Made by a program: the position numbers and the translations under genes. A stretch of DNA of 64,000 nt from Allodiplogaster sudhausi (Eukaryota; Nematoda; Chromadorea; Rhabditida; Diplogasteridae): contig CALZFC010000067.1 of assembly GCA_945643635.1 (NCBI GenBank), forward strand, positions 109,501-173,500. Direction: 5' to 3'. Positions 1 to 11,715 of the stretch are shown here, piece by piece; the first letter of the stretch is position 1; each line of letters begins with the position of its first letter. Below the pieces are notes generated by a model. It ran no database searches. It was not told the DNA's origin and saw only the letters and a list, made by a program, of their open reading frames with translations.

Positions 1-139
1 GCCAGTCATGATGATTCCGATGCGAGCCTGTGAAAATTTCATCAAGCAAGATTTATTTGAAAATACATGCGCTTTATCCGTCAACGAAAAATGTCTCTAA
101 TACACTGCGAGAGAGTCTTCTAATATGAACATTCTTCGA

Positions 140-435
140 TCATTCGGTAGCATTCAAATCGAGCTCTTTCTCATCCCGACACGAATACTTGCGATTTCAT
201 TGTCCCGGGATGCAAAAAATTGCTTGCATATAAAGCATGCGGGGCTGCACATTTTCGACAGTCGTTAATTTTTCTTAAATATATTTATCGAGCGATAAAA
301 TCAAGCGATAGAATAAAATTCAATCGAAAAAAAATTTTTTATACAAAGAATGTCGTTCATTAAATTGTCTTTTAATGAAAATCAACACAAACCGGCCATC
401 GCTTGGCGTATGCGTGCCAGCTCACAAGCATTATT
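140..435 (-). pseudogene. decayed TIL inhibitor gene, last two exons only
   Basis: Positions 170-265 read on the minus strand resemble the last exon of the neighbouring TIL inhibitor genes (Cys-Arg-Lys-Cys-Ala-Ala-Pro stretch, then frame loss). Positions 378-430 resemble their fifth exon but have lost the cysteine-rich reading frame. The downstream flank (positions 60-160) also matches the 3' flank of the copy at 16351. Exons 1-4 are absent: the next sequence rightwards already matches the 3' flank of another copy. I read it as the oldest, broken member of the array. It cannot encode a folded inhibitor. Confidence 0.6.
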
Positions 436-962
436 ATTTCTTTATATGATATTAACTACACATTTGAATATCATTGCCGAAAAATGGCCGAAAAATTAGC
501 TCTTCTTCTCTTGCCATATTCACTTTACTTATGAGGGCGAAGATTTTATGTGATCCGCTCATCCAGGCCGTTCTATCGGCGGTTCGGGTCTTGACGAATT
601 AAACTGGAACAGGTGAGTTCGAGAGAGCGAGAGAGTGAGTGAGTGAGAGATAGAGACAGAGAAAGTGCGAGAGAGAGAGTGAGAGAGATTGTGAGGGAAA
701 GAAAGTGCGAGAGAGAGAGAGAGTGAGAAAGTGCGAGAAGAAAGAGACAGCGAAGAAAAAAAGAACGTTCTGTAAAGGAAAAAGTTGTCGTCTCGGTGTC
801 GATCCCATACACACGCGTTCCTTTCAGCCGTTGATAAATGAGAGAAACGAAGAAAGAGAGATAGAGGGAGAGATGAAAACAGAGAGAGAGAGAGAGGGTG
901 AAGGGAGAGAGAGAAACAGAGAAACAGAGTGAGGGAGAGAAATGAGCGAGCGATGGAGTGAA

Positions 963-1004
<42 letters not shown>

Positions 1005-1618
1005 AGAGCAAGAGTACGAGAGATAAAGACAGAAAAGAGAGAGAGAGAGAGAGAGAGAGAAATAGAGAGAGAGAGAAATGGATCAAGATGCAGGAAATAC
1101 ATGTAATGGAGAAAAATCCAGTAGTTGTACTGTAAGCATTCGACAATTTCCAATCATTTGATATTACGTTATCAGTTGTTCCTTATAAATGCTATGTAAC
1201 TTGTTTATTTGAATTTAATTTTTCTACTGACAATGAGAGATTTCTTGAAAGATGTGAACTGTATAAATGTTACTCGTTGAATGAGACAGATTCTCCTTCT
1301 ATCCAGGCCGTGACATTGGCAAACGATAACAAAATGATAACAAAATTTGCCGATTGAAAATAAAATTATAAACAATAAAATTTCCCAAATTCAACTCTTT
1401 TTTAGGAACAAAAAATAACGGTTTTCGAAATTCCAGATGAAAATTATTTCGCATCTGCTTTTAATGTTTGACGTCACCATAAAAGTAGTGCAAGTAATGT
1501 CAATTCTGATAAGATCATATGATCATATTCTTGTCAATACATGCACATAACATATCAGCGAAAGGTCTCATTGTCACAAAAAATTTTATAGGAGTGTTTA
1601 TCGATATCTTATTAGATA
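436..1618. repeat. intergenic block with long GA tract, 3' flank of the first intact TIL copy
   Basis: There is no convincing gene here. Positions 520-620 match 9150-9245, and 1440-1515 match 9550-9620 and 12430-12490, so this is the duplicated 3' flank of the TIL unit. Positions 610-1080 are an impure (GA)n tract that creates long Arg/Glu or Ser/Leu open frames in all six readings. The block ends at the TA where the 5-kb element is inserted. Confidence 0.6.
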
Positions 1619-1621
1619 CAC

Positions 1622-1800
1622 ACACAGCGCAAATAGTTCCGAACTATTATCACGCTGGGGATAGTTCGGTTTCATTGTTCACCCTGACCGAACTATCGTG
1701 CCAGCCGGTGATGAACTATTCCGGCCAAGGTGAACTATTGCCAGCTTTTCCGGCAATAGTTCAATTCGCTTCCTCACTGTTGAACTATTCAGAGGATTTT
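1622..1800. repeat. left subterminal repeat region of the 5-kb element
   Basis: At least six copies of GAACTATT or its complement occur in alternating orientations within 180 bp. The same motif recurs at the other end (6205-6600). It probably provides transposase binding sites. Confidence 0.55.
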
Positions 1801-2268
1801 TAACATTCGAATGACATTTTTGCCCACCAATCCCTTTCCATTCTTCTTTAGTATCTTCAACACACTAATACCAATGAGCATTTTAGCGAGCGTATTTCAC
1901 AGGTTAAGACGAAGAGAAATAGGGGACGAGAAACATGGGGATGGTGCACGTGACAAGTCTCCGCGGCGTTTAGAGTTTATAAAAAAAACAACCTGCTGTT
2001 TTCATTTATTTGTGCACTGAAAATCGATTTGAATTGCTAGCTTGTTGAATTCTCCGAATGAACGATTGAACAACTTTATATGACCTTTAAGAACACCGCG
2101 ATAGTTTACAGAAATGAGCAAGATCTTTAAAACGAGCAGTAATATACATTCACAACAATATGTGTTGGCAATACACAAGCAGTTATGAGTGGAGGTGGTG
2201 AGAGATCGATCGAGGAAGTGGGGATAAGGGTGGTTGCGGTGGGCCGAACGGGGAGGTAGGTAGGTTAT

Positions 2269-4111
2269 TTAGGTGACGTCATTATTCTTCTTCTTCTCTT
2301 CTTCTTCAACTTCAACGCTGTCGACTTCATCTTCATCATGGAAGCTGTTGGGAAGTCTGAGGGCCCCACCGACATATTCGGGCACGGGAGTTGGCTGTTG
2401 GGTGGAGGACCCATCGCTGAGTGAGTCCTCTCCTCTCACGTCCTCCTCTTCCATCGGGGGCGGCAACTCGAGTCCCACGATCCAGTGAAGCAACTAAAGT
2501 AGATCTTCTCGATAAACAAACAAAAAATGATGAGAGAGAGAGAGGGGAGAGAGAGAGAGACTACGAGAGAGAGAGAGGAAGAAAAAGCGAAAACCTATAG
2601 GAAGTGAGACAGAAACTAAAGAGATAGAATAAACCTTTCCAGTCGATTCAACGATCGAATCAAGCAGTGAGAGGGCGCCGTTGACCATTCGATTGAAGAA
2701 GTCGACAGCAGACACGAGCCAGTCGGGCAGAGTCGGGAGGTCGATTTGAATGCCGGTCTTGTCAGAGAAGACAGCCAGCTTCTGCTTCTCCATTTCCAAG
2801 TCAAAGCCAGAGAACAACGAGTACAGCGACAACAAGGCACCGACCGGCCGCGTTTCCTTCAACGTCGCCCACGCCTGATCCACGATGCCGGCCAGCCAAC
2901 GCTGATCCTTGCCGTAGCGAATCCTGAACTCAGTACGTTCATTGTCTATTTTCATGAAACAAGGACAAGTGGTGGAAAAATGAACGAAAAGATATGAATT
3001 TTGAAAAGATATAAAGAAGATTATCTGAGTCGCCGACTATTTTTAAAAAAGTCGTCACATGATGTATGTGACTAGGTAAACACATAAAAGAACTAGCCAA
3101 GCAGCGTGGATAACGGCGAAGATGTAGATGAAGCCGGAGAGAGTGAGAAGAGCGGAGGCGACGATGCGCGAGTGAGGAGAAGGAGGCTGGTGGGCAGGGA
3201 AGGCGCATGCGTCGGGGCCGAGAGCCTCGTAGAGGGGCACGATGACATTCGAATAGGCGTACGTCGCCATCTCAGTCATGATCCACTGCAAAGCAATGTC
3301 AACTTACGCACTTGTTATTCTTTTCTATTAGCATTACTTTCATTTCTACTTTATCACTTTGTAATCTAGAGTAATATAATAATAGTTTGATAAGGCTTAA
3401 TCACAGTACCTCCGGACAAAAACCGACTTTGTTGAACGTTAAGAGTGCATTATTTATAGCTAGCAAAGGCAAAACACATTAGATGCACGTCAACAAGAAA
3501 CCCCTGCTGTTCTTTAGTACAACAAGAAAGAACTGAATCTAAATGAACCTTGCGCGGGAAGTCCCTTGCATTGGATCCTGAGCAGATGGCCATGGGAATG
3601 CCTGTAAAAGGAATCAACAATTTAACAATAAATAAAACAAATTACATTCACGGAGGTAATTTGTTTTTTTTAAACAATGTCTAAAACTGCAGGACTTTGA
3701 AACACACTAAAAATAATCAAAGGAAACTAGTTTGGTTAAGCTGCTCTGTAACAGGAAAAGAATTTTAAACAGGAAAACTTTTTTATTTAACGGTCAATGA
3801 TGAAATAGAAAAGAGGATTCCGTATTCAGCGAGAAAGAATATAGCAGCAATTATTCAATTCCATTCCCGCTTCAGAGTGATGTTATTCAAAAGGAACAAG
3901 GTCTTGCCGTTTCAAATCAAAGACCCCAACAAATGGAAGCTTTCCATTTAAAAAGGCTGGCTATGAACCTGAAGACAGTGGTGATCTTGTAGCAGCCGGG
4001 GCACTTGACGTCCATGAAGAAGGAGTTCGGGTGCTGGGCGAGGCGCTTGAGCTTGCAGCGCATGCGCTCCTTAACCGGGTCCGGATGCACAATATCACGT
4101 GCGAGCGGCAT
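2269..4111 (-). CDS. chimeric gene model: ribosomal protein S27-like exon spliced toward membrane-protein exons
   Basis: Candidate exons on the minus strand are 3969-4111, 3549-3601, 3410-3459, about 3080-3285, 2635-2945 and 2269-2493. The first encodes [12 protein letters not shown] and runs on to the [11 protein letters not shown] zinc-binding half of ribosomal protein eS27. It ends with the donor GTTCAT. The later exons are not eS27. One encodes FNKVGFCPE followed across the intron by [20 protein letters not shown] and a hydrophobic segment ([18 protein letters not shown]). Another encodes [16 protein letters not shown] and [16 protein letters not shown]. The last ends in an acidic and Lys-rich tail. 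Phases of the first four exons fit one continuous frame. The donor of the membrane exon is uncertain. The second exon ([11 protein letters not shown]) may alternatively be a decayed eS27 second exon. I do not recognise the membrane protein. Confidence 0.45.
3969..4111 (-). pseudogene. ribosomal protein S27 (eS27)-like first exon
   Basis: Translation from the ATG at 4111 gives a 47-residue match to the N-terminal half of eS27, including the first zinc pair in [13 protein letters not shown]. The exon ends in CTTCAG followed by a GT donor, the position where eS27 would continue with a Ser-His-Ala-Gln type exon. A normal second exon with the second zinc Cys pair is not found downstream. The nearest candidate (3549-3601) keeps one Cys and lacks its partner. 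eS27 is about 84 residues and strongly conserved, so this is either a captured fragment or a broken copy. Confidence 0.65.
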
Positions 4112-4882
4112 CTTTCAGTGAACTTCCAGTCGAGCGAGCTGCTGGAAAAGTAACTAGTTGGCAAGGTTCCAAGAATGATTTGACTCAAATTCGAAATATG
4201 ACGTTCATGATGCAATATGCCGGCTTTAAGCGAACAAATAGCAATCAGCACTATGTTATCCGTATTAAAATTTCAGTGTCAAAAATAAAACGATAAAACA
4301 CAAAGTATTTAGCTTTTAGCATAAGACATTGTGATGAAATATCGCTGTTTCCAAACACATTTAAAAAAAACTATGAAAACTCACGAATGCTAGCACGATA
4401 TACGGTTCATTAAATGTGCGTAATGCATAGTTGTATGAAACATTGGCAATAAAATAAGAAAATGAGAATGAAAGAGTGAATAACCTCGAGTAAACATGAA
4501 ATCGGTCGAGCCGACGGAACGCAACGCGGTTCGGTCCAGAAGAAGACGGCTCACTCGAAGCTGGCAGCTTGTAATGAATAAAGTAGCCAAAAAAAAATTT
4601 ATAAAACGAACCAGTGAAAAGCGGCATTTCAACATGAAATATTTGCACTGCAAAACTCAAGCTGAGAAAATTTTGTCAAAATGCAAATTCAAAATTCGCG
4701 CTCTCGCGCCACTGCGCATCAACACAAGTGCATTGCGCGATATTCAGTGTGAGCATGCTCGGCTTTCAAACGAGTTTCGACGCGTTTTCTTCGTTCTTTT
4801 TTTTATATTTCGTTGTTCCGCTTAATAAAAAGCATGTTTAATGCAATTATTCAATGTTATTGATATAATAAGCTACTTTTAG

Positions 4883-6215
4883 TGGCGACATTGTGGAAGC
4901 CGTCGGAGAGCGGCTCCGCCGGCGCCACGGGACGCGAGGGCCTACATCTGGGGGTTTGTTTGTGATTGATTGTTTTGGTTTTTATTCTTTTTTTTGCTAA
5001 TTCAATTTACACTGTTTGGGGCTATGCCCCTGATTTCTCAAATTATTGCCTCTTGTCCGCTTTTTATGAACTTAAAACACTTGAATTTGGTAGAAATCCT
5101 CTATCACTTTGATTCGGCATTTTTTTATGCAGATCTGCGTGAAGTCCGCGCGCACCGTGGCGCTTGATGATTCGGCCGACTGGACGGTGGCCGTCGAGAG
5201 GGGATCCCGGCGACGAGCAGTGGCTCGTCTTCGCGGGTTTGTCTTGACTTTCTTTTCTATTGGATATACCTGGGAGAGCCAAGGGTACTCGCAATGGGCG
5301 CTGTTCTTTTGTGTTTACAAGCAATATGAGTTAGGCGCTATAGTAGTGTCTTAAATATTTTTTCTGCTTTAGATTTCTTCAATTTTATTTTTCCTTTCAT
5401 ACATTATATAAATGCGAAACTTTTGTATTCCTTTTTCAAGATCGGGTGAGGTAGTGTTGCCAAAATGCTTTAGAATATTATTTGATTGTTTATGATTTTG
5501 GGTATTCGATAGGTGGCGGTAAAACTCTTTCAGCTGTTTGTATGTGATTGGAACATTATTGGATTCAATAATGTAAGAAGGGTTACGATTCTTTCGAGGT
5601 TAAGGATGGGAATTTGTGTGAAATTCTTGGTTTATTTATTAAATTTGTTTAACTACTTGAATTAGAGCGGGGATATCTAATGTGCTTTTGGTTTTTTTTA
5701 ATAATTTGGATCTTTTTTTATTAATTGAAATATATTCTACTTTGTAGTTGCATTCGGAGACCTCGGCGGCCGGCGCCAGCGATCACGAGGTGCGACGGTA
5801 TCAAAGGTTTATCTTTTTTATAAAGACATGTTCAACCTTTATCAACCATTAAATGTATCATAACTTATTTTCATTTTTATTCTTATAATTTATCATTTTC
5901 GTGCATCCCTTAAAGCATTACGCCAATACATGTGCGATAATCTTGGCTTGTGTTCCAGCCGATGTTGTAAGTAGGGGGATTGATGAGTGAAGTAATATAC
6001 CATATTACTGCGTAGAGTTTCTTTACTTCCTTCGCTGCTTTCTTCCATCCTAACCTTTCCTACTATTGCAGTTTCGTGACCTCCCCGGGTTCCTCTCCGA
6101 GACGCCCTTCGCCATCTCCCTCCCGCTTTCTACATCCTCAATGGCAGCTGCACCTCGGCGTTCATTCCTGTTCACCACCACCACGACCACCCCCTCGACA
6201 GCTCCCCGACGTTGA
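4883..6215 (+). CDS. unrecognised plus-strand gene model inside the 5-kb element (four exons)
   Basis: Four candidate exons share phase 0. They are 4883-4953 (reads ATLWKPSESGSAGATGREG and on), 5133-5240 (ICVKSARTVALDDSADWTVA and on), 5748-5789 (LHSETSAAGASDHE) and 6072-6215 (FRDLPGFLSETPFAISL and on, then a Thr run and a TGA stop). Each is bordered by an AG acceptor (CTTTTAG, ATGCAG, TTTGTAG, ATTGCAG) and a GT donor, and each is GC-richer than its surroundings. No upstream exon with a start was identified; a possible one begins near 4496. The last exon is also open in a second frame. I do not recognise the product. It lies head-to-head with the S27-like exon, as if both came with a shared promoter region (4112-4880). 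Confidence 0.35.
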
Positions 6216-6686
6216 ATAGTTCTGTGGCCCCATTTGATTGTTGCAAACCATGTTTTTTTTTGTACATTGATTGTGAACGTGATAAATACTGCTAAAAATA
6301 AATTGGCAGTGTTTTTATCGCAGTTTATCGTCTTGAATGAAAGAAAGAAGGATGGAGGGGCAGCAAAGAAGGGTGGATGAAAGTAAAAGAGCATGGAATA
6401 GGGGAGGGTAGCAGAGAAGGAGGGGGGGGGAGCGAGGGCGGGCCCGCTGCCAGGGTGGGGTGCCGGGTAACCGTAATAGTTCGGCCATGCCGAGCTATCG
6501 CGGAATACTATTGGGTTCCTTTTAGATGAGCTATCGATAGAAGCGTGAGGGCGAACTATTTAGTTCCACAGGAGATGGCGAACCAAATAGTTCTGCCTTA
6601 TAGTGCTGCCTCATAATACTATCTGCGCTGTGTGCATAGCATTCAAAAAGAGATTTTTCGCGCGCTTTCTCATCCCGCCACGATTA

Positions 6687-8065
6687 CTAGTGATTTTGCG
6701 GAGGACACTGTCCCTTGTCGATGCAGCGTCCCTTGTGGCGGACGAAGCCCGGTTTGCATTCGCAGCTTCTTCTATAGCACATGTTATCGCAGTCCTTAAA
6801 TTGTCTATATAAGTTTTAATCTAGAAGTTTTACCGATCGACTCATTTGAATTCAATTGATAAAATCATATTCGATACCTTATTCTACACAGCAGAAAATG
6901 ACTAGTAACCCAAAATCGCTCGACGCATCTCGGCTCACAAGAAGGAGTCACGCATTTTGTCCATTTCTCGTTTTCCGGGCATTCGATTTTTGCTGGATGG
7001 AGATGATATTTACGGTAGGAATGGGTAGGGTCATGCAAATCAGAATGATCTTGAGAACTTTTAGAGAGGCAATTTTCTTTTTTTTCAACTCGGTCTGACT
7101 CCTCTCTTTTTCTTTGTCTCTTTCTCTATTTCTCTCTACTTTGCTTACACGCGCAGTTAGATTCCTTCACACAGTTCATGTTGTCGTCACGAACGTAGCC
7201 TTTGATGCACTCGCAGGACAAAAAGTCGCAGTCTTCTATCCAAGAATATTTGGAATAAAATTATGATCAAAAAAAATATTTTTATAAGTCTTTTCCGTAA
7301 TTAATAAAGCTATTAAATTAATTAAATAAAATGTATTTTATTTTATTTATGAATTTATTGGTGAAAGCATAAAACTAAATAAAATCTTTAAAAAATTCTT
7401 TTTCGATAATAATGAAAATGAAGAAAAGTTTAATAAAAAGAAAAGAAACAAAATAAATAAATAAAAAGGTTTGTTTTTCTTCACCTCCGGCTTCCAGTAA
7501 CCCTCCACGTTTCTGCATGTAGCTGGATATATAATCTTACACTTCCACTCCTCGTTACTGCGGCATTCTGAAGGTAACGGGCGATGCCAGCTTAGTCATT
7601 GTTTTCCTACTTTTAATTACAAAAATAAGTTGTAAATTTTAAAATTAAATTTTTTTTCTTAACGGATCGATAAATATCAACAATTTTTTCTAGATTCAAA
7701 ATGCGTCTAACTTTGATCTAAAACCATTTTTTCACTACTTTTACAGCTCTAATATTTTTCATAAATTTCGAATACTAACATGAGAACAAATACAGTAAAT
7801 CGAAAACAGTCAGTTTGCAGGGAAAAACCAAGAAAACCTGAAAATTCTCCTACTCTCTTGTTGTGCCGTTGAGTAGTGAAGCGCAAGTGCGAGAAAGATT
7901 AGCTGTAATTAAAGTTTAATTCTTTGACAAAAGTTGACCAAAACATATTGTACATTTATGGATTGTTCACTAAATTAGATTTTTTTTAAATGAATAATTG
8001 TTTTAAATAGGAGCTGAAAGGGGGTAAAAAGAAGACGAAGGGGAATTGGTTACCTTTCCAATCAT
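6687..8065 (-). CDS. secreted two-domain TIL (Ascaris-type) protease inhibitor, copy B
   Basis: Exons are 8054-8065, 7854-7902, 7502-7567, 7149-7235, 6910-6992 and 6687-6794. The first two give the signal peptide MIGKLIFLALALHYSTAQ. Domain 1 runs from KCRSNEEWKC to VKESNC with eight cysteines. Domain 2 runs from ECPENEKWTKC to IDKGQC with the ten cysteines of a TIL domain, and the protein ends PPQNH. TIL domains block serine proteases through a loop between cysteines 5 and 6. Here that loop is C-Asp-Asn-Met-C, giving Asn at the predicted P1 position. Exon 3 needs the donor GTTACT (after GAGG) to stay in frame, unlike the GTGxxx donor of its paralogues. It is the most divergent intact copy and lacks the TATA block of the others. 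Confidence 0.78.
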
Positions 8066-9253
8066 GCTGCTTGAATAGAATATCGTATCCTTATCGCAGT
8101 TCTCAAAATTGGATAATTAAACCTATCTATTTAACCAGCAATTATGAGCTACTTTTAGAAAAGAAAGAGACATTCTGCTCTTAAATGCATTTTCATTTTG
8201 TCTGGAAGAAGGAAGACAACGCATTCTATTCTCTCGGAGAAGGGAGCTGAATCATTTGGAGGAATAAACGTAATGCAAGGAGAGGCAGGCGGTAATTCTG
8301 AATAATTCACAAGGGCGGTGGGCAATTCGAGAAGGAATGCATGGAAAGGATGCATCGCCTGCATTTGGTTTTCTCTCGGAGGACACCTTCTTTACCTTAC
8401 CTTTTTATTTTGGCAATCTGCCAGCACAAATTTAATATATTAGCAAAGGGAGGTATATTCATATGAATGTGCATATATGCATAATTGCTTTTTCAAATAT
8501 CTCCGCTGAGATTTAAAACAGCAATTATATATCCATCTACATACATATGAATGTACATATATAATTTTTTTACGCTTCCTGGGGCAGTATTCATTCACCT
8601 CTAAAAAAAATGCGAGAAAGTTCTGGTAAAGAAAGACCAGTCAATTCTAAGAAATCATTTCCTTTAATATGACTCATTTTCATTGGTCACACATATTTGC
8701 GGCACTTTTTACCAAAAGTTTTCAAAGTGACCATTAAATTCACTTCGCGGATGAAGCTCGAATTCTTTGCCAATTTCATGGAGTATTATGTACAGCTTTA
8801 TTTCAAAACAGTGCACGATAATAAAGTTTGCTTGTAAATTGTCTTTTTTATTCTTCATTTTGGTCTTGATCTCCGCAAACATGCGCGAAAAATCCTTTAA
8901 CAAGAGTAAAAAATACAGTGTAAGCGGCAATAATTATTAGCGACTCACTTGCAAGTCACACATTCGTCACGCAGGTGGTTTTCCTGTTCTCAAGCAAGCA
9001 TGCCTTAACGTTGATTCGTTCTTAAATTTACGAGCAAATCACTTCAAAGCTTCAATCTGGTTAGGCCCCTGGCAAATATGACATTTTGTCGCATTTTGGT
9101 GTCTTCTTATATACTGCTATATTAAAATCAATAGTGTCATTTCTCCATCTTCTGACATATTCACATATGAAGGCGAATTTATCTGATCCGATCATCGCGG
9201 CTGTTCTATCGGGGGACCGGATCTTGGCCAATTAAACTGGAAAAGCCAATGCT

Positions 9254-9290
<37 letters not shown>

Positions 9291-9796
9291 CGGCGAAGAA
9301 AGAAGAACGTTCTCGAGAGGAAAAAGTTGTCGTCTCAATTGATTCCATTCCTTTCTAATCAGCCATTTGAAAAATAACATAGGTATCTGCTATATGGTCC
9401 AACTGTCGCTTAGGTTAGAATCGCATTTTAGATTGGGAAGATATCATGCACATAAAATTTGCCTGTTAAAAAATTTTTAGTCATAAAAACCTACTAAATT
9501 TTGCTTTTAGAACGAGAAAGAATATGAGAACCGGCTTTCCGCTTCCCTTTCGGATGTTGCAATTGTCACATGTGGTTTTAATGCTTGATGTCACAATACA
9601 AGTAGTGCAAGTAATTTTATTACTGATCACTTCTCAATAAGCTTGTCTCTCCGAATTCTGAAGATTGCATGGCGAATAATTCTCTTTAAACGTTTATTAA
9701 TCTATAGATGCACATCACAGTCGTAATTTGAACATTTGTCGATCATACAGTAGTATTCAAATGGATATTATTCCCGCGCTTTCGGTCCCGCCGCGA
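8066..9796. other. intergenic region between TIL copies B and C
   Basis: I see no gene. Positions 8660-8960 match the upstream flanks of copies D and E (15150-15830 and 19230-19400, in part), including the TTTTCAAAGTG...CACTTCG block. A copy of the CCAGGTGG-type upstream motif lies at 8965-9007. Positions 9150-9796 are the 3' flank of copy C, with a short (GA)n at 9255-9290. Confidence 0.5.
8965..9007 (-). repeat. recurrent upstream motif, copy near 9.0 kb
   Basis: Plus-strand core CAGGTGGTTTTCCTGTTCTC. It belongs to a set with copies at 15833, 19921, 20408, 27878, 36896 and, more diverged, 47073 and 53394. Confidence 0.55.
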
Positions 9797-10513
9797 TTAC
9801 TTGCCATTTTGTGGACACTGTCCCATGTCGATACAGCGGCCGTTGTTGCGTGCGAAGCCCTTCTTGCACATGCAGCGTGCTGGGCCGCACACCTTCGGGC
9901 AGGCCTTAAACTGGGTTTTTTTAATTTTTTTTATTTTTTTTACCGATAAGTAAATGTAATCGAAAGTTTTATTAATCAATAAATTTTAACACAGAACAAA
10001 TATTTTTCAAATGTATTAAACAATATTCATGTCTAATCGATAAATTATTCTACTACGAAGATTCTTCATTCAATTAATTGTCTTTTAATATGAAAAGCGC
10101 CACTCACCGGCCGTCTCCTGAAGCATGTCGGCTCACAAGCGGGATGCGAGCACGACTTCATCTCTTCGTTCGCGTCCGGGCATGCGAATGTTCCTGGATG
10201 GAAGAGATGGTTACGGTAGGAATGGGCAGGAGTCAAGAAAGAGCATTATCTTGAAAAATTTAGAAAGAGAAGTTTTTTTTTCAAATATGTAGGTCTTCTC
10301 TATCTCTTCTCTTTCTCTCTCACTCTCTTTTTCTCGTTCTCTTCTCCTCTCTCTCTTTGCCTCTCTCTCTCTCTCGTTTTCTCTTTATCTCTCACTCTCT
10401 GCCTCTTTCTCTCTCTCCTTCCTCTTTCTCTCTCTTTGACTCTGTCTGGCCATCTCTCGTATTCTCTCCCTCTCACTTCCTCTGTTGCATTCTTTCCTTT
10501 TCTCTTTCTCTCA

Positions 10514-10562
<49 letters not shown>

Positions 10563-11367
10563 GCTAACTCGGGCAGTCCGATTCCTTCACACAGTTCCAG
10601 TCGTCATCACGAACGTATCCTGCGAGGCACTCGCAGTACGGAATGTTGCATCCGCCTTGCTAAAAATTTACATTTTTCTGAGTCTAAGAAAGATGAAAGA
10701 AGCCATCAGAATCAGAAAAATAAAAAAATAAAAGTTTGAAAAGTTCGGTCGTCGTGAAAAGAAGAAAAGCGTAATAAAGAAGAAAGAATTCTAAAAAAAA
10801 GAAAGTTTTCTGCACCTGCCAGTTGTCCTTGTTTCTGCACGTCTTTGGATTGTAGCGCGTACACTGATTCCACTCCTCGTTACGGCGGCATTCTGATTGT
10901 GAGAAAGATGAAAGAAGTCATAAACCAGGATCATTCACTTTTCTTAATTTCTTAACGTTTTTTTCTTACAAAAATACTTTCCAAAAACTTATAATATTTA
11001 AAAAAAAATCTTAACGGATCTCCTTCATGAATAAATATTATTTTTATATCCAATACAACTTTTAAAACAAAAGAGAACAATTTCTGCATCGGAAACAGTG
11101 TGAGAGTGAGAAAAAAGCGGACAAGTTCCCTAACTCTGTTGCTGTGCAGTCACGTAGTGAAGCGCGAGTGCGATAAAGATTAGCTTAAAAAGTTGAATTT
11201 ATGTTTTTTTTTGGAAAATGTGTAGCCCCAAATAATATTTAGAAACAATAATCTCTAATACATTTATATATTATATAATAATTACATTTTGGAAAAAATG
11301 TAATGAGTGAATAAATTCTTAAAATAAAAGAGAAAATGTGGGCAAAATTTGCTACCTTTGCGATCAT
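9797..11367 (-). CDS. secreted two-domain TIL protease inhibitor, copy C
   Basis: Exons are 11356-11367, 11135-11183, 10816-10892, 10569-10659, 10108-10193 and 9797-9904, with intron phases 0, 1, 0, 1, 0. The signal peptide is MIAKLIFIALALHYVTAQQ. Domain 1 (KCRRNEEWNQC to VKESDC) has eight cysteines. Domain 2 (ACPDANEEMKSC to IDMGQC) has the canonical ten. The predicted inhibitory loop is C-Pro-Lys-Val-C, so Lys is at P1 and trypsin-like proteases are the likely targets. The interdomain intron holds a 270-bp (CT)n tract. A TATA-like ATAAATA lies 75 bp upstream of the start. The product should be secreted; the target protease is not visible from sequence. Confidence 0.87.
10290..10565. repeat. 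(CT)n tract in interdomain intron of copy C
   Basis: An impure polypyrimidine microsatellite on the plus strand, (GA)n on the transcribed sense strand. The same intron of copies D, E and F carries a similar tract. Confidence 0.9.
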
Positions 11368-11441
11368 GCTCCTGCTGCTGTGAGAATGAGAGACCCAAGG
11401 TGAGAACGGAGAGCAAGGTCGAACGCTCTTTCGTCGGGGTG

Positions 11442-11448
11442 TATTTAT
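11442..11448 (-). promoter_or_regulatory. TATA-like box of TIL copy C
   Basis: ATAAATA on the minus strand, 75 bp upstream of the start codon, within a block (CTCATAAATACAC) that is conserved upstream of copies D and E. Confidence 0.5.
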
Positions 11449-11519
11449 GAGAGGCCGCGCAGGGACGGGCGGAGCGGGCCTTTGCAAGATAACACGAAAG
11501 CATGGTGGAACTGCTGGAT

Positions 11520-11529
11520 CTATAGAAGG

Positions 11530-11580
<51 letters not shown>

Positions 11581-11715
11581 AGAGAGAGCGCGCTGGTACG
11601 GGAGGGAGAGAGATGAGAGAGAGGGAGATGAAAGTGAAAGAGACAGAAAAAGGGAGAGACAGAGAGAGAAAAAAAATAAGAGAGAGGGAGAGGAGAAAGA
11701 GGAAGAGAGAGCGGC
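11520..11715. repeat. (GA)n tract upstream of copy C
   Basis: A polypurine tract on the plus strand, about 150 bp upstream of the copy C start. Equivalent tracts precede copies D (14245-14415), E (18635-18835) and F (22490-22640). Confidence 0.9.

Larger units (their letters stand above)
1619..6636. mobile_element. 5.0-kb TA-flanked insertion carrying host-like exons (Pack-type candidate)
   Basis: The left end starts CACACACAGCGCAAATAGT and the reverse complement of the right end starts TGCACACAGCGCAGATAGT. Both directly follow a TA dinucleotide. Sequence just inside both ends is full of GAACTATT/AATAGTTC motifs (1630-1800 and 6205-6600), a subterminal repeat structure typical of cut-and-paste transposons. 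Comparison with the other TIL units (for example 12640-12680 and 16300-16330) shows an uninterrupted TAGCATTC-type site, so everything between the two TA copies is extra. No transposase is recognisable inside. Instead the interior holds spliced-looking exons on both strands. The superfamily is not assigned. It could also be two separate elements flanking genes, but the clean empty site argues for one insertion. Confidence 0.6.

Noticed and set aside
559..1146. Long Ser/Leu-rich and Arg/Glu-rich open frames, here and at many other places (10.4, 11.5, 18.4, 21.1, 22.9, 31.0, 48.8, 55.1 and 63.0 kb)
   Set aside because: They are translations of (CT)n and (GA)n microsatellites, open in several frames at once, with no domain and no splice context.
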